This document shows positions 50,522 to 59,188 of a stretch of DNA of 64,000 nt, one piece after another (positions within the stretch are counted from its first letter, which is position 1; every line of letters begins with the position of its first letter). Source of the DNA: an uncultured Synechococcus sp. (lineage in GTDB: Bacteria; Cyanobacteriota; Cyanobacteriia; PCC-6307; Cyanobiaceae); the NCBI GenBank assembly GCA_913049535.1, contig CAJWYF010000001.1:62001-126000 (forward strand), read 5' to 3'. The translations under genes were made by a program, and so were the position numbers. The notes under the pieces were generated by a model. The model did not search any database and was not told where the DNA came from. It saw only the letters and a program-made list of their open reading frames with translations.

Positions 50522-51340
50522 ATGAGAGAAGAGCCTTCTTCCCCCTGGGAGCAGACCAGTCTTCTGGCTCTGGTGGGAGAGCCTCAGGCCCCTTCCGCAC
50601 CAGAGCAACCCACCGCTGATCCTGTGGCCGCCGCCTCACCCCCGCCTGCAGCGATTGACCAGGTGCTGATCCTCGATACCGAAACCACTGGCCTGGATCA
50701 GCAGCGTGATCAGGTGATTGAGGTGGGCGCGATTCTGTTTTCCGTGCCGCAGCGGGCCGTGCTGGCCCAGGTCTCCTTCCTGCTCCCCTGTCAGAGCAAC
50801 GCGGCTGAGCCCCTCAATGGCATTGCACCAGCGGCCACAACGGCGCCTCAGCCCTGGCGTCAGAGCCTTTCTCTGCTGCAAGAGCTGGCGGCAAGCGCCC
50901 AGTTGGCCGTGGCCCATAACGCGGCCTTTGACCGCCCCTGGTTTGGTGCCGGTGGCCTGCCAGAGCTGCACCTGCCCTGGTTGTGCTCGATGGAGGACAT
51001 CAGCTGGCCGGCCTGCCGTCAACTGCGGCCTCGACCATCGGTGCGCGACCTTGCCTTGGCCTATGGCGTTCCGGTCTGGGCCGCCCACCGAGCGCTCACC
51101 GATTGCATCTACCTGGCCCAGGTGTTTGAGCGCTGTGATGAGCTCGAGCAGCTAATCGCCGAGGGGCTTGAACCCCGTCATCTGTTCAGGGCCAAGGTGA
51201 GCTACGACGAGCGCCATCTCGCCCGCGAGGCCGGTTTCCGCTGGAATGAACCCTTGCAGGGGGCCTGGAGCCGCCGGCTGAGCGAACGTCAATTGCAGGC
51301 CATGGCCCTGCCGTTTGATGTCATTGCGGTTGCCGGCTGA
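50522..51340 (+). CDS. DEDD/DnaQ-like 3'-5' exonuclease
   Basis: VLILDTETTGLDQQRDQVIEVGAILF; AVAHNAAFDRPWF; AHRALTDCIYLAQVF. Confidence 0.9.
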   Translation: MREEPSSPWEQTSLLALVGEPQAPSAPEQPTADPVAAASPPPAAIDQVLILDTETTGLDQQRDQVIEVGAILFSVPQRAVLAQVSFLLPCQSNAAEPLNGIAPAATTAPQPWRQSLSLLQELAASAQLAVAHNAAFDRPWFGAGGLPELHLPWLCSMEDISWPACRQLRPRPSVRDLALAYGVPVWAAHRALTDCIYLAQVFERCDELEQLIAEGLEPRHLFRAKVSYDERHLAREAGFRWNEPLQGAWSRRLSERQLQAMALPFDVIAVAG

Positions 51341-51428
51341 GTTCGGGCGATGCAGCACTTTGCTTCATCACTCCGAATTCCTCTGGATGGCTTCTGGTGC
51401 TTAGCAAATTCGCCGTCAGGGTGTGGTC

Positions 51429-51656
51429 ATGGAGCCATCCACTCCCCTCTGTCTACGTCTGGCCACCTGGCAACGGGCCCGGACCTTGGCGCGTCTGATC
51501 CGCGAAGCGGAGGACCTCTGGCATGTGGATGTCAAGGACCTGCGCCGCCTCGGTGCCCTTGAGCTCGATCAGCTGCTGCACGAGGTGCCCACGGGCCTGC
51601 GCCCTCGAGTCAATCGCTGGCTCAAGGGCTACGGCGCCAAGACACGCATGCACTGA
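51429..51656 (+). CDS. Small conserved hypothetical protein
   Basis: 75-aa ORF between exonuclease and ferredoxin genes; MEPSTPLCLRLATWQRARTLARLIREAEDLWHVD. Confidence 0.6.
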   Translation: MEPSTPLCLRLATWQRARTLARLIREAEDLWHVDVKDLRRLGALELDQLLHEVPTGLRPRVNRWLKGYGAKTRMH

Positions 51657-51665
51657 GGAAGGAGC

Positions 51666-51950
51666 TCAGGCGAGCTCCTCCTCCACGTTGGCCTTGATGG
51701 TGCAGTCGCTGGTGGGGTAGCTGACGCACAGCAGGGCAAAGCCCTGCCCCATCTGATCATCATCAAGAAAGCTCTGATCAGATTGATCGACTGAGCCGCT
51801 CACCAATTTGCCGGCGCAGGTGGAGCATGCACCGGCGCGGCAGGAATAGGGCAGATCCACACCGGCTTCCTCGGCGGCATCGAGGATGTAGGCGTCGTCG
51901 GCGCAGTCAAAGCTGGCGCCACCCTCGATGGAGATCTTGAAGGAGGCCAT
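51666..51950 (-). CDS. petF: Photosynthetic-type 2Fe-2S ferredoxin
   Basis: [54 protein letters not shown]. Confidence 0.95.
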   Translation of the reverse strand: MASFKISIEGGASFDCADDAYILDAAEEAGVDLPYSCRAGACSTCAGKLVSGSVDQSDQSFLDDDQMGQGFALLCVSYPTSDCTIKANVEEELA

Positions 51951-52000
51951 TCAATTGGATCCGTTTCTTCGTTGGTAGCAAGCTGCTACCAATTCGGCAT

Positions 52001-52029
52001 AAAAAAACCGTCTCGAATCAGAGACGGTT
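52001..52029 (-). terminator. Rho-independent terminator downstream of tRNA-Pro
   Basis: Minus strand AACCGTCTC-TGATTC-GAGACGGTT followed by T run (A run at 52001-52007 on plus). Confidence 0.85.
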
Positions 52030-52062
52030 CTCGGGGATTTGGATCTCAAGGTCCGGCTGAAA

Positions 52063-52136
52063 TCGGAGCGGCGGGATTTGAACCCACGACCCCCACTACC
52101 CCAAAGTGGTGCGCTACCAAGCTGCGCTACGCCCCG
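52063..52136 (-). tRNA. tRNA-Pro (UGG anticodon)
   Basis: Reverse complement CGGGGCGTAGCGCAGCTTGGTAGCGCACCACTTTGGGGTAGTGGGGGTCGTGGGTTCAAATCCCGCCGCTCCGA folds as a tRNA with a TGG anticodon. Confidence 0.95.
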
Positions 52137-52168
52137 GACTTAGTGAAAGTAACACGCCAAGGGGCCAG

Positions 52169-52501
52169 TCAGCGACGGCGTTTCAGCCGTTTGAGCAGAA
52201 CGGCATTGAGCTGATCCCGTCCCATGCCGGCATGGCCTTTGAGCTTTAGTGCAGCGGCCAGCTGGCGCAGCTCCAGCATGCTCATTGAGGCGAGCAGCAG
52301 CTCGGGCACACGGCGCCAGGCCACCGACGCCGCCGGCAGCATCGAATCGCCATCAGGTTCCTGCAGGCCCGCCAGGGCGCCGCCGGCAATCCATTCCGGC
52401 ACCAGCACCATCAGCACCGCCAGCAATCCATACAGCTCCACCAAGCCCTTGGGCAGTGGATGCAGTGGCTTCACTGGCCGGGAACTGAGATCGTCGCTCA
52501 C
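52169..52501 (-). CDS. Conserved hypothetical protein with TM segment and SAP-like C-terminus
   Basis: VELYGLLAVLMVLVPEWIAGG; LELRQLAAALKLKGHAGMGRDQLNAVLLKRLKRRR. Confidence 0.65.
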   Translation of the reverse strand: MSDDLSSRPVKPLHPLPKGLVELYGLLAVLMVLVPEWIAGGALAGLQEPDGDSMLPAASVAWRRVPELLLASMSMLELRQLAAALKLKGHAGMGRDQLNAVLLKRLKRRR

Positions 52502-52839
52502 GCCTGCTCGTACCGCTGGCAGCGCCGCAGGGAGAGTAGATCCTCCAGCTCCACCTCATCGCCTTTGATCGTCACCTTGAGGCGATCGCTGATGTAGCGC
52601 TTGAACAGCGGTGAGCGCTGGTCGCGGAACAGGTTCATCTTGTAGCCGCCCATGTAGATCGAGGCCTGGGCTTCATTGCGCTCGATCAGCAGCTCCTCGT
52701 CGCCATCGCAGCGGTATTTGTCCTGGCGCTCGTAGTGCTCCCACCAGGGCGATGGACCGGCGTGAACCCCATGGGGCAACAGCAGTGAAAGCACCACTGC
52801 CGCTGCAGCCAGGGACTTCTCAGAGGCTGATGGGCGCAT
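52498..52839 (-). CDS. Secreted hypothetical protein (113 aa)
   Basis: MRPSASEKSLAAAAVVLSLLLPHGVHAGPSPWWEHYERQDKYRCDG, signal peptide then mature domain; overlaps flanking genes at both ends. Confidence 0.7.
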   Translation of the reverse strand: MRPSASEKSLAAAAVVLSLLLPHGVHAGPSPWWEHYERQDKYRCDGDEELLIERNEAQASIYMGGYKMNLFRDQRSPLFKRYISDRLKVTIKGDEVELEDLLSLRRCQRYEQA

Positions 52840-53530
52840 TTTCACCACGCAGCACACAGTGACTGATGGACCAGTCGTAGTGGCTCCAGACCGCCGGCGG
52901 AAGCTTGTAGGTGCAACCTTCAAAGCTGCCCAGTTCCACCTTGGTGGGCATGGCTGAGCAGTACGGACGGCTGCCAGGCCGAGCAAGGTACTGCTGGTGG
53001 TAGTGCTCCGCTGCGAAGAACAGAACATTCTCACGGATTTCCGTGGTGATTGGCCCGAAGCCTTGGGCTGTGATCAGGGCCTGGTAGCTCGCCTTGCTGG
53101 CTTCTGCAATCTTCAGCAGCTCTGGATCGTTGACGTAAATGGTGGAGCGGTACTGGCTACCGGTGTCATTGCCCTGGCGGTCGCCCTGGGTGGGGTCATG
53201 GCATTCCCAGAACAGCTTCAGCAGATCGCTGAAATCAATCAAGCCCGTATCCCAGACCACGCGGACCACCTCGGCGTGGCCGGTGCGGCCGCTGCAGACC
53301 TGCTCATAGCTGGGATTGCTGCCACTTCCGCCGGCATACCCAACGGCGGTAGTCACCACGCCGGGCAAGCGCCAGAAGCCTTTTTCAGCCCCCCAGAAGC
53401 AACCACAGCCAAACTGCGCTTCCTGCTGGCCCTCAGCCGGTGGAGCCGTGATCGGGGTGCCGAGCAGCACATGCTGTCCTGGCTCGAGGGTCGCCCCACC
53501 TTCACCGCCGCCAGTGAGCCAACTGAGCAT
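52820..53530 (-). CDS. msrA: Peptide-methionine (S)-S-oxide reductase MsrA
   Basis: AQFGCGCFWGAEKGFWRLPGVVTTAVGYAGG; ECHDPTQGDRQGNDTGSQYRSTIY. Confidence 0.96.
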   Translation of the reverse strand: MLSWLTGGGEGGATLEPGQHVLLGTPITAPPAEGQQEAQFGCGCFWGAEKGFWRLPGVVTTAVGYAGGSGSNPSYEQVCSGRTGHAEVVRVVWDTGLIDFSDLLKLFWECHDPTQGDRQGNDTGSQYRSTIYVNDPELLKIAEASKASYQALITAQGFGPITTEIRENVLFFAAEHYHQQYLARPGSRPYCSAMPTKVELGSFEGCTYKLPPAVWSHYDWSISHCVLRGENAPISL

Positions 53531-53543
53531 GGTGCTGCTGCTA

Positions 53544-53789
53544 TCAACCCTTCGGTTCTAGGGCAATGTGATTGAGCAGCGTGGTGGTGAAGGCAAAGAG
53601 CAGAAACGGCAGGGAGAGCACCAGGATCAGACCCACCCCCAGCAGCGCGAACAGGGGCCGGCTGGCCCCCATCAGCCCCAGGGCCATGGCCAGGCTGACG
53701 AAGATCACTCCCATCCAGGCGAGTACCTGGCCGTAGATGTCACCAAAGGTGAGGGTGCAGCGCAGCTGGTAGCTCTCGTGGGTCTCCAT
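53544..53789 (-). CDS. Small conserved membrane protein
   Basis: Two hydrophobic segments (VLAWMGVIFVSLAMALGLMGA, LFALLGVGLILVLSLPFLLFAFTTTLL). Confidence 0.65.
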   Translation of the reverse strand: METHESYQLRCTLTFGDIYGQVLAWMGVIFVSLAMALGLMGASRPLFALLGVGLILVLSLPFLLFAFTTTLLNHIALEPKG

Positions 53790-53874
53790 GGCCCTCGCGG
53801 CGGCGATATGCCTCCAGCTAAGCCCGCTTCCGAGCCGCGACCAGCCGATGCGGGTAGATCTTCAGGAAAAGGGA

Positions 53875-55653
53875 TCAGGCAGCTTCGAGTTGCTGACTGG
53901 CCTGCTCCCGCTCCCACAGCCGGCGGTAGGTGCCGTTGATGCTCACCAGCTCGCGGTGATGCCCCTGCTGGACCACCTGCCCTTGCTCCAGCACGAGCAC
54001 CCGGTCGCAGGCTGCAGCGGCAGAGAGCTGGTGGCTGATGAACAGCACCGACCGCTGCTGGTTGAGGGTGAGGGATTGCAGGATCGCTGCGGCGGTTCGG
54101 TTGTCGACGCTGGCTAAGGCGTCATCGAGCACGAGGATCGGAGCATCCACCAGCAGGGCGCGAGCCAGGGCACTGCGCTGGCGCTGTCCACCGCTGAGGG
54201 TGATGCCGCGCTCGCCCACCAGGGTCTCGTAGCCAGCGGGGAAGGCTTGGATGTCGGCCTCGAGCTGGGCTTGCCGTGCTGCGGCGCGGAGCTCACTGTC
54301 ACTGGCCTGGGGATTACCGAAGCGAAGGTTCTCCGCCAGCGTTGCGGTGAAGAGGTACCCCTCCTGAGGCACCAGGGAGATCTTGGTGCGCAGATCACGG
54401 AGTGTCAGTGCCGTGATGTCTTGACCATCGATCCAGAGCTGCCCGCTGGGCACCTCCACCATGCGGCCTAGAGCTCGGGCCAGGGTGGTCTTGCCGCAGC
54501 CCACCGGCCCCACCACAGCCACCAGCTCCCCTGGCTTGACGTCAAAGTCGACTCCAGCCAGTGACTCTGATGGCGCATCGGGGTAGCGCACGCGCAGACC
54601 TCTGGCCCTGATCGCGCCTGGGTTAGAGACCACCTGGAGGGGCTGAGGATCAACCGGGTCTTGGATGGTGGATTCGCGTTTGAGGAGTTCCTCAACGCGC
54701 TCCAGGCTCACCTGGCCGGTCTGGAAGGTGCTCAAGGTGAAGCCCAGCAAGGCGGTCGGAAACACCAACCGCTCGACGTAGAGGATCAATGCCACAAGGC
54801 CACCGAGGCTGAGGCTGCCGGCGGCGAGCTGGCCACTGCCAATGGCCAGCAGCACCAGCAGTGAGAGGGAGCTGATGCCCTCCAGCAGTGGAAACAGGGT
54901 GCTGCGGGTGCGGGCCAGGGCCAAAGCCGCATCGCGGTAGCGATCACTGAGCCGCGTGAAAGCTTCCTGCTCCGTTGGTTCCTGCCGGTAGATCTTGATG
55001 GCACTGATGCCTGAAAGGTCCTCCTGGATCAGGTCGCTCAGTCCGGCTAGCTCACGCTGTTGCTGCCGCTGTTGTCCCATCATCCGGCCGCCGCTGGCAC
55101 CCACCACCAGCAACATCAGCGGATAAAGCGCAATGGCCGCCAGGCTCAGCCAGGGATCGATGGCCAGCATCGCCGGCAGGGTCAGGCTGTAGGCCAGCGC
55201 CGTGTTGGTCAGGCTGAGCACAGCAAATCCCAGCAGCCGGCGCACGTTCTCCACATCGCTGGTGGAGCGGCTGATCACCTCGCCGCTACCGGTCTGCTGC
55301 ACCCAGCCCGGTTCTTGCTTGAGCAGGTGATCGAAAATCCGTTGGCGCAGGGTCACCTCCACCTGACGTCCCGCACCGAACACCAACACCCGCGACCAGA
55401 GCCTGACCAAGGCCATCGCGGTGGCCAAAGCAGCGATCAGGGCGGCCTGCTGCAGCAGCTGCGGCAGCGAGAAACCTTCCTTGAGGCTGTTGACGGTGTT
55501 CTGCACCAGCAGGGGCAGGCTCACCCCCACGAGATTCACCACAACCAGGGCCACGGCCCCCTGGAGCAGCTCGCGGCGTTGCGGCCGCAGGTGGCGGATG
55601 ATCAATCCCAGCTTGAGGGGGGCAGCCATCCGTGCATGCATGAATGGGCCCAA
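53875..55653 (-). CDS. ABC exporter, fused TM + ATP-binding (MsbA/MDR-like)
   Basis: GPVGCGKTTLARALGRMVEVPSGQLWIDGQDI; GITLSGGQRQRSALARALLVDAPILVLDDALASVD; 6-TM N-terminal half. Confidence 0.93.
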   Translation of the reverse strand: MGPFMHARMAAPLKLGLIIRHLRPQRRELLQGAVALVVVNLVGVSLPLLVQNTVNSLKEGFSLPQLLQQAALIAALATAMALVRLWSRVLVFGAGRQVEVTLRQRIFDHLLKQEPGWVQQTGSGEVISRSTSDVENVRRLLGFAVLSLTNTALAYSLTLPAMLAIDPWLSLAAIALYPLMLLVVGASGGRMMGQQRQQQRELAGLSDLIQEDLSGISAIKIYRQEPTEQEAFTRLSDRYRDAALALARTRSTLFPLLEGISSLSLLVLLAIGSGQLAAGSLSLGGLVALILYVERLVFPTALLGFTLSTFQTGQVSLERVEELLKRESTIQDPVDPQPLQVVSNPGAIRARGLRVRYPDAPSESLAGVDFDVKPGELVAVVGPVGCGKTTLARALGRMVEVPSGQLWIDGQDITALTLRDLRTKISLVPQEGYLFTATLAENLRFGNPQASDSELRAAARQAQLEADIQAFPAGYETLVGERGITLSGGQRQRSALARALLVDAPILVLDDALASVDNRTAAAILQSLTLNQQRSVLFISHQLSAAAACDRVLVLEQGQVVQQGHHRELVSINGTYRRLWEREQASQQLEAA

Positions 55654-55685
55654 ACTACGGAGCCACAGCGCTTGACCGGCGATCG

Positions 55686-56018
55686 ATGAGCAACAGCCAC
55701 GAGAGCACGCCGCAGCAGGCCCATCCGCTGGAGCTCAGCGACCGTCAGATCGTTGATGGCTTGCTTGCTACCACGGTCCCAACAGATGGCCATCTGGTCG
55801 ATGCTGCCCGCTTGTTGATGCGATACAGCGGTTTTCCTGGGGCCGATGCACTGCAGCGGGATCTGGCCAAGGCCATCAAGCTCTGGGGCCTCAGCCGCGA
55901 TCAGCTCAATGCCCGCTGCCGCGAGATCTGGGCTTCCGGCTACCGCCCTGGCCAGGATGCAGCAGTTGAACCGCAGGCGGTGGGCAGTGGATTTGATGCC
56001 GCCGATTCCGAGGGCTGA
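55686..56018 (+). CDS. DUF3288-like protein
   Basis: AHPLELSDRQIVDGLLATTVPTDGHLVDAARLLMRYSGFPGA. Confidence 0.8.
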   Translation: MSNSHESTPQQAHPLELSDRQIVDGLLATTVPTDGHLVDAARLLMRYSGFPGADALQRDLAKAIKLWGLSRDQLNARCREIWASGYRPGQDAAVEPQAVGSGFDAADSEG

Positions 56019-56087
56019 GCAAATGATGTCCAGCTAACAAAAGTCCCCCTGGTCCATGGGTAAGAATTGGGCGTCCCCATCACCTGG

Positions 56088-56120
56088 CCCGGGATGCTTT
56101 TGCATCCGGGTCTTTTTTTT
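56088..56120 (+). terminator. Rho-independent terminator between DUF3288 gene and trpD
   Basis: CCCGGGATGC-TTTT-GCATCCGGG stem (one bulged G) followed by TCTTTTTTTT. Confidence 0.82.
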
Positions 56121-56165
56121 GGGCTGATTGTTCTGCAAAGTTCATCTCGCCCGCGGCGCGTTTCC

Positions 56166-57212
56166 ATGACAAGCACTGACACCTTCTCTTGGCCTGTGCT
56201 GCTGGAGCAGCTTTGCTGCGGCGAAGTGCTGCAGGCCGATCAGGCCAAGGCGCTGATGCAGGCCTGGCTGGATGGTGCCCTGGAACCTGTCCAGACCGGT
56301 GCCTTTCTCGCTGCCTTGCGCTGCAGGCCTTATCAAGCCGTGGAACTGGCGGCTATGGCCCAGGTGCTGCGTGAGGCCTCAGCACTGCCCTGCCCCAGGC
56401 CGGCGATGGCGTTGGTCGACACCTGCGGCACCGGCGGTGATGGTGCTGACAGCTTCAACATTTCCACTGCTGTTGCCTTTACCGCTGCAGCCTGCGGTGT
56501 GGTGGTGGCCAAGCACGGCAACCGCAGTGCCAGCGGCAAGGTGGGTTCCGCCGATGTGCTCGAAGGTCTCGGTGTGCAGCTGGGTGCACCGCTCGAGCGG
56601 GTGGTTGCGGCCCTTGAGCAGACCGGCGTGAGCTTTCTCTTTGCGCCTGGATGGCATCCGGCGTTGAAGGGATTGGCCCCCTTGCGCCGCAGTCTCGGCG
56701 TGCGCACGGTGTTCAACCTGCTGGGCCCTCTGGTGAATCCGCTCCAGCCAGAAGCGCAGGTGCTTGGTGTGGCAACCCCAGCATTGCTGGAGCCGATGGC
56801 CGGTGCCTTGCAGCTGCTCAGCCTTGAGCGGGCCGTTGTGGTCCATGGCCATGGCGGCCTCGATGAAGCCAGTCTTTCGGGCCCAAGTCAGCTGGTGGTG
56901 CTGGAGAACGGGTGCTTGCGCCATGCATCGTTGGATCCCGTGGCCCTTGGCCTGAGCCCGGCGCCGTTGCAGGCGCTCAGCGGCGGGGATCTCCAATGCA
57001 ACCAGCAGATCCTTGAGGCGGTGCTGCAGGGCGAGGGGACGGAGGCTCAGCAGCAGGTGGTGGCCTTGAACACAGCCCTGGTGCTCTGGAGTGCTGGCGC
57101 TGTGAACAGCTGGTCAGATGGCGTTCAACAGGCGCTTTCAGCCTTGGCTTCCGGTTCCCCCTGGCAGCGTCTCCAGCAGCTTTCAGGGGCTCTTGCCAGC
57201 GCTGAGGGATGA
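56166..57212 (+). CDS. trpD: Anthranilate phosphoribosyltransferase
   Basis: [62 protein letters not shown]. Confidence 0.96.
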   Translation: MTSTDTFSWPVLLEQLCCGEVLQADQAKALMQAWLDGALEPVQTGAFLAALRCRPYQAVELAAMAQVLREASALPCPRPAMALVDTCGTGGDGADSFNISTAVAFTAAACGVVVAKHGNRSASGKVGSADVLEGLGVQLGAPLERVVAALEQTGVSFLFAPGWHPALKGLAPLRRSLGVRTVFNLLGPLVNPLQPEAQVLGVATPALLEPMAGALQLLSLERAVVVHGHGGLDEASLSGPSQLVVLENGCLRHASLDPVALGLSPAPLQALSGGDLQCNQQILEAVLQGEGTEAQQQVVALNTALVLWSAGAVNSWSDGVQQALSALASGSPWQRLQQLSGALASAEG

Positions 57213-57233
57213 TCTCCTGAGATGTTCAGACCC

Positions 57234-58382
57234 ATGGACGCCCTGCTTGTGCTGGCTGATGGCACCGTGCTGCGCGGCAGGGGCTTTGGCGCCATTGGTA
57301 CAGCCATCGGTGAAGTGGTGTTCAACACCGGCATGACCGGTTACCAGGAGGTCATCACCGACCCCAGTTACACCGGTCAGCTGATCACTTTCACCTACCC
57401 GGAGCTTGGGAACACCGGCATCAATGGTGAGGATCTCGAGGCCGATGTACCGGCCGTTAACGCCGTGATCACCCGTGAGCTTGCCCCTGCAGCCAGCAAC
57501 TGGCGCAGCAGCGGCAGCCTCGAGTCATGGCTGCAGCAGCATGGCGTTGTGGGCTTGAGCGGTGTCGACACCCGTGCCGTAGTGCGGCTGCTGCGCGAGG
57601 GCGGTGCCATCAATGGCGCCGTCAGCAATGACGGCACCAGCCCGCAGGAGCTCCTCCAGCGTGTGCGTCAGGCCCCATCCATGGAGGGCCAGAACCTGGC
57701 GGCTCAGGTCAGCACGGCAAGCCCTTACCAGTGGCAACAGGCGACAGCGGCCGGCTTTGACCAACGGCTGCAGGCCCAGCCTGCGCGGCCTTACCGGGTC
57801 GTGGCCATCGATTTCGGCATCAAACGGGCGATCCTCGAGCGCCTCAGCGCCCATGGCTGCCATGTGGAGGTGTTGCCCGCCAGTGCCGGGATTGATGAGG
57901 TGATGGCCCTGCAGCCCGAGGGGGTCTTCCTCTCTAATGGCCCTGGCGATCCAGCGGTGGTGAGCAGTGGGATCGCCTTGGCTGAGGCCCTACTGCTGCA
58001 ACCGCAATTGCCGCTGTTCGGGATTTGCCTGGGACACCAGATCCTCGGTCTGGCCCTCGGTGGCACCACCTTCAAGCTCGGCTATGGCCATCGCGGGCTC
58101 AACCACCCCTGCGGCGGTGACGGTCTGGTGGAGATCACCAGCCAGAACCATGGGTTTGCCATCGATGCAGCCAGCTTGGATTCCAAGCGTGTCGCGATCA
58201 CCCACCACAACCTCAATGACGGCACGGTGGCGGCACTGGAGATGCGTGATCAGCCGGTGTTCGGAGTGCAATACCACCCGGAAGCCTCGCCAGGGCCCCA
58301 CGACGCTGACCACCACTTCAGCCGTTTCACAACCTTGATGGCAGAGCGGCGCAACATCGATAAGATGGAGCGCCTCCAGTAG
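57234..58382 (+). CDS. carA: Carbamoyl-phosphate synthase small subunit
   Basis: [65 protein letters not shown]. Confidence 0.97.
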   Translation: MDALLVLADGTVLRGRGFGAIGTAIGEVVFNTGMTGYQEVITDPSYTGQLITFTYPELGNTGINGEDLEADVPAVNAVITRELAPAASNWRSSGSLESWLQQHGVVGLSGVDTRAVVRLLREGGAINGAVSNDGTSPQELLQRVRQAPSMEGQNLAAQVSTASPYQWQQATAAGFDQRLQAQPARPYRVVAIDFGIKRAILERLSAHGCHVEVLPASAGIDEVMALQPEGVFLSNGPGDPAVVSSGIALAEALLLQPQLPLFGICLGHQILGLALGGTTFKLGYGHRGLNHPCGGDGLVEITSQNHGFAIDAASLDSKRVAITHHNLNDGTVAALEMRDQPVFGVQYHPEASPGPHDADHHFSRFTTLMAERRNIDKMERLQ

Positions 58383-58411
58383 GCGGCTGTTCGTGCAAGA
58401 GGTCTGGAACC

Positions 58412-58780
58412 ATCACTGATCTTCAGCGACTCACTGTCTCCCTCCGGGGCGGATTCGAGCCCCAGGATCACTGTCTGCTGTTCCATTTCACTGGACAGCT
58501 TGATGCTTATTCCGAGCGTCAATTCCGTGATTTCATTGCCGATCAATCCACTGGCCAGTCATTGCCGCTGGTGCTTGATCTGAGCCGGATTGATTTCATC
58601 GACTCTTCAGGATTGGGCGCACTTGTTCAACTCGCCAAGCAGTGGAACGAGTCCAAGCGACGCTTTCTGATTGTCGGCAACAGCCGTGTCCTGCAAACCG
58701 TCAAGCTCGTGCGGCTGGAATCGTTCTTGAACCTTCAGCCCGACCTGTCGACGGCCATGGGCAGCCTTGCCGCTGCCTGA
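58412..58780 (+). CDS. STAS-domain protein (anti-sigma factor antagonist family), candidate AUC start
   Basis: TDLQRLTVSLRGGFEPQDHCLLFHFTGQLDAYSERQFRDFI...LVLDLSRIDFIDSSGLGALVQLAKQWNE. No ATG/GTG/TTG in frame between the upstream stop (58361) and TTG 58562. Confidence 0.75.
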   Translation: MTDLQRLTVSLRGGFEPQDHCLLFHFTGQLDAYSERQFRDFIADQSTGQSLPLVLDLSRIDFIDSSGLGALVQLAKQWNESKRRFLIVGNSRVLQTVKLVRLESFLNLQPDLSTAMGSLAAA

Positions 58781-59153
58781 CGGCGTCCAGCCAGGCCCCG
58801 CCCAGTTGGCATGGCTGGGTGATGCCGTCTGGGAGTTGCACCAGCGTCGTCGCTTTGTTTTTGAGCCCGGTTCGACAGCCCAGCTCCATCGCCGCACGGT
58901 GGCGTTGGTGCGAGCTGAGGCACAGAGCACTGCTTTGGCCCAACTTGAGCCTGATCTGTTGCCTGAGGAGTTAGAGCTGGTGCGCAAGGGGCGCAACGCC
59001 GCTGGACGAGGACCAAAACGCAGTGATCCGGGTGTTTATGGTCGGGCCTCAGGATTTGAGACAATGGTGGGCTGGCTCTATCTGAACAACCCCGCACGGC
59101 TCGAGCAGCTGCTCAGCCGCCTGGAGCGTTGTTGCTCCCCCGATCCGGGGTGA
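58767..59153 (+). CDS. mrnC: Mini-ribonuclease III (MrnC-like)
   Basis: LAWLGDAVWELHQRRRFV...ELVRKGRNAAGRGPKRSDPGVYGRASGFETMVGWLYL. Confidence 0.87.
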   Translation: MPLPDGVQPGPAQLAWLGDAVWELHQRRRFVFEPGSTAQLHRRTVALVRAEAQSTALAQLEPDLLPEELELVRKGRNAAGRGPKRSDPGVYGRASGFETMVGWLYLNNPARLEQLLSRLERCCSPDPG

Positions 59154-59188
59154 GCAGGTCTGGAGCCCTGACTGTCTGCGTTGTCTCC

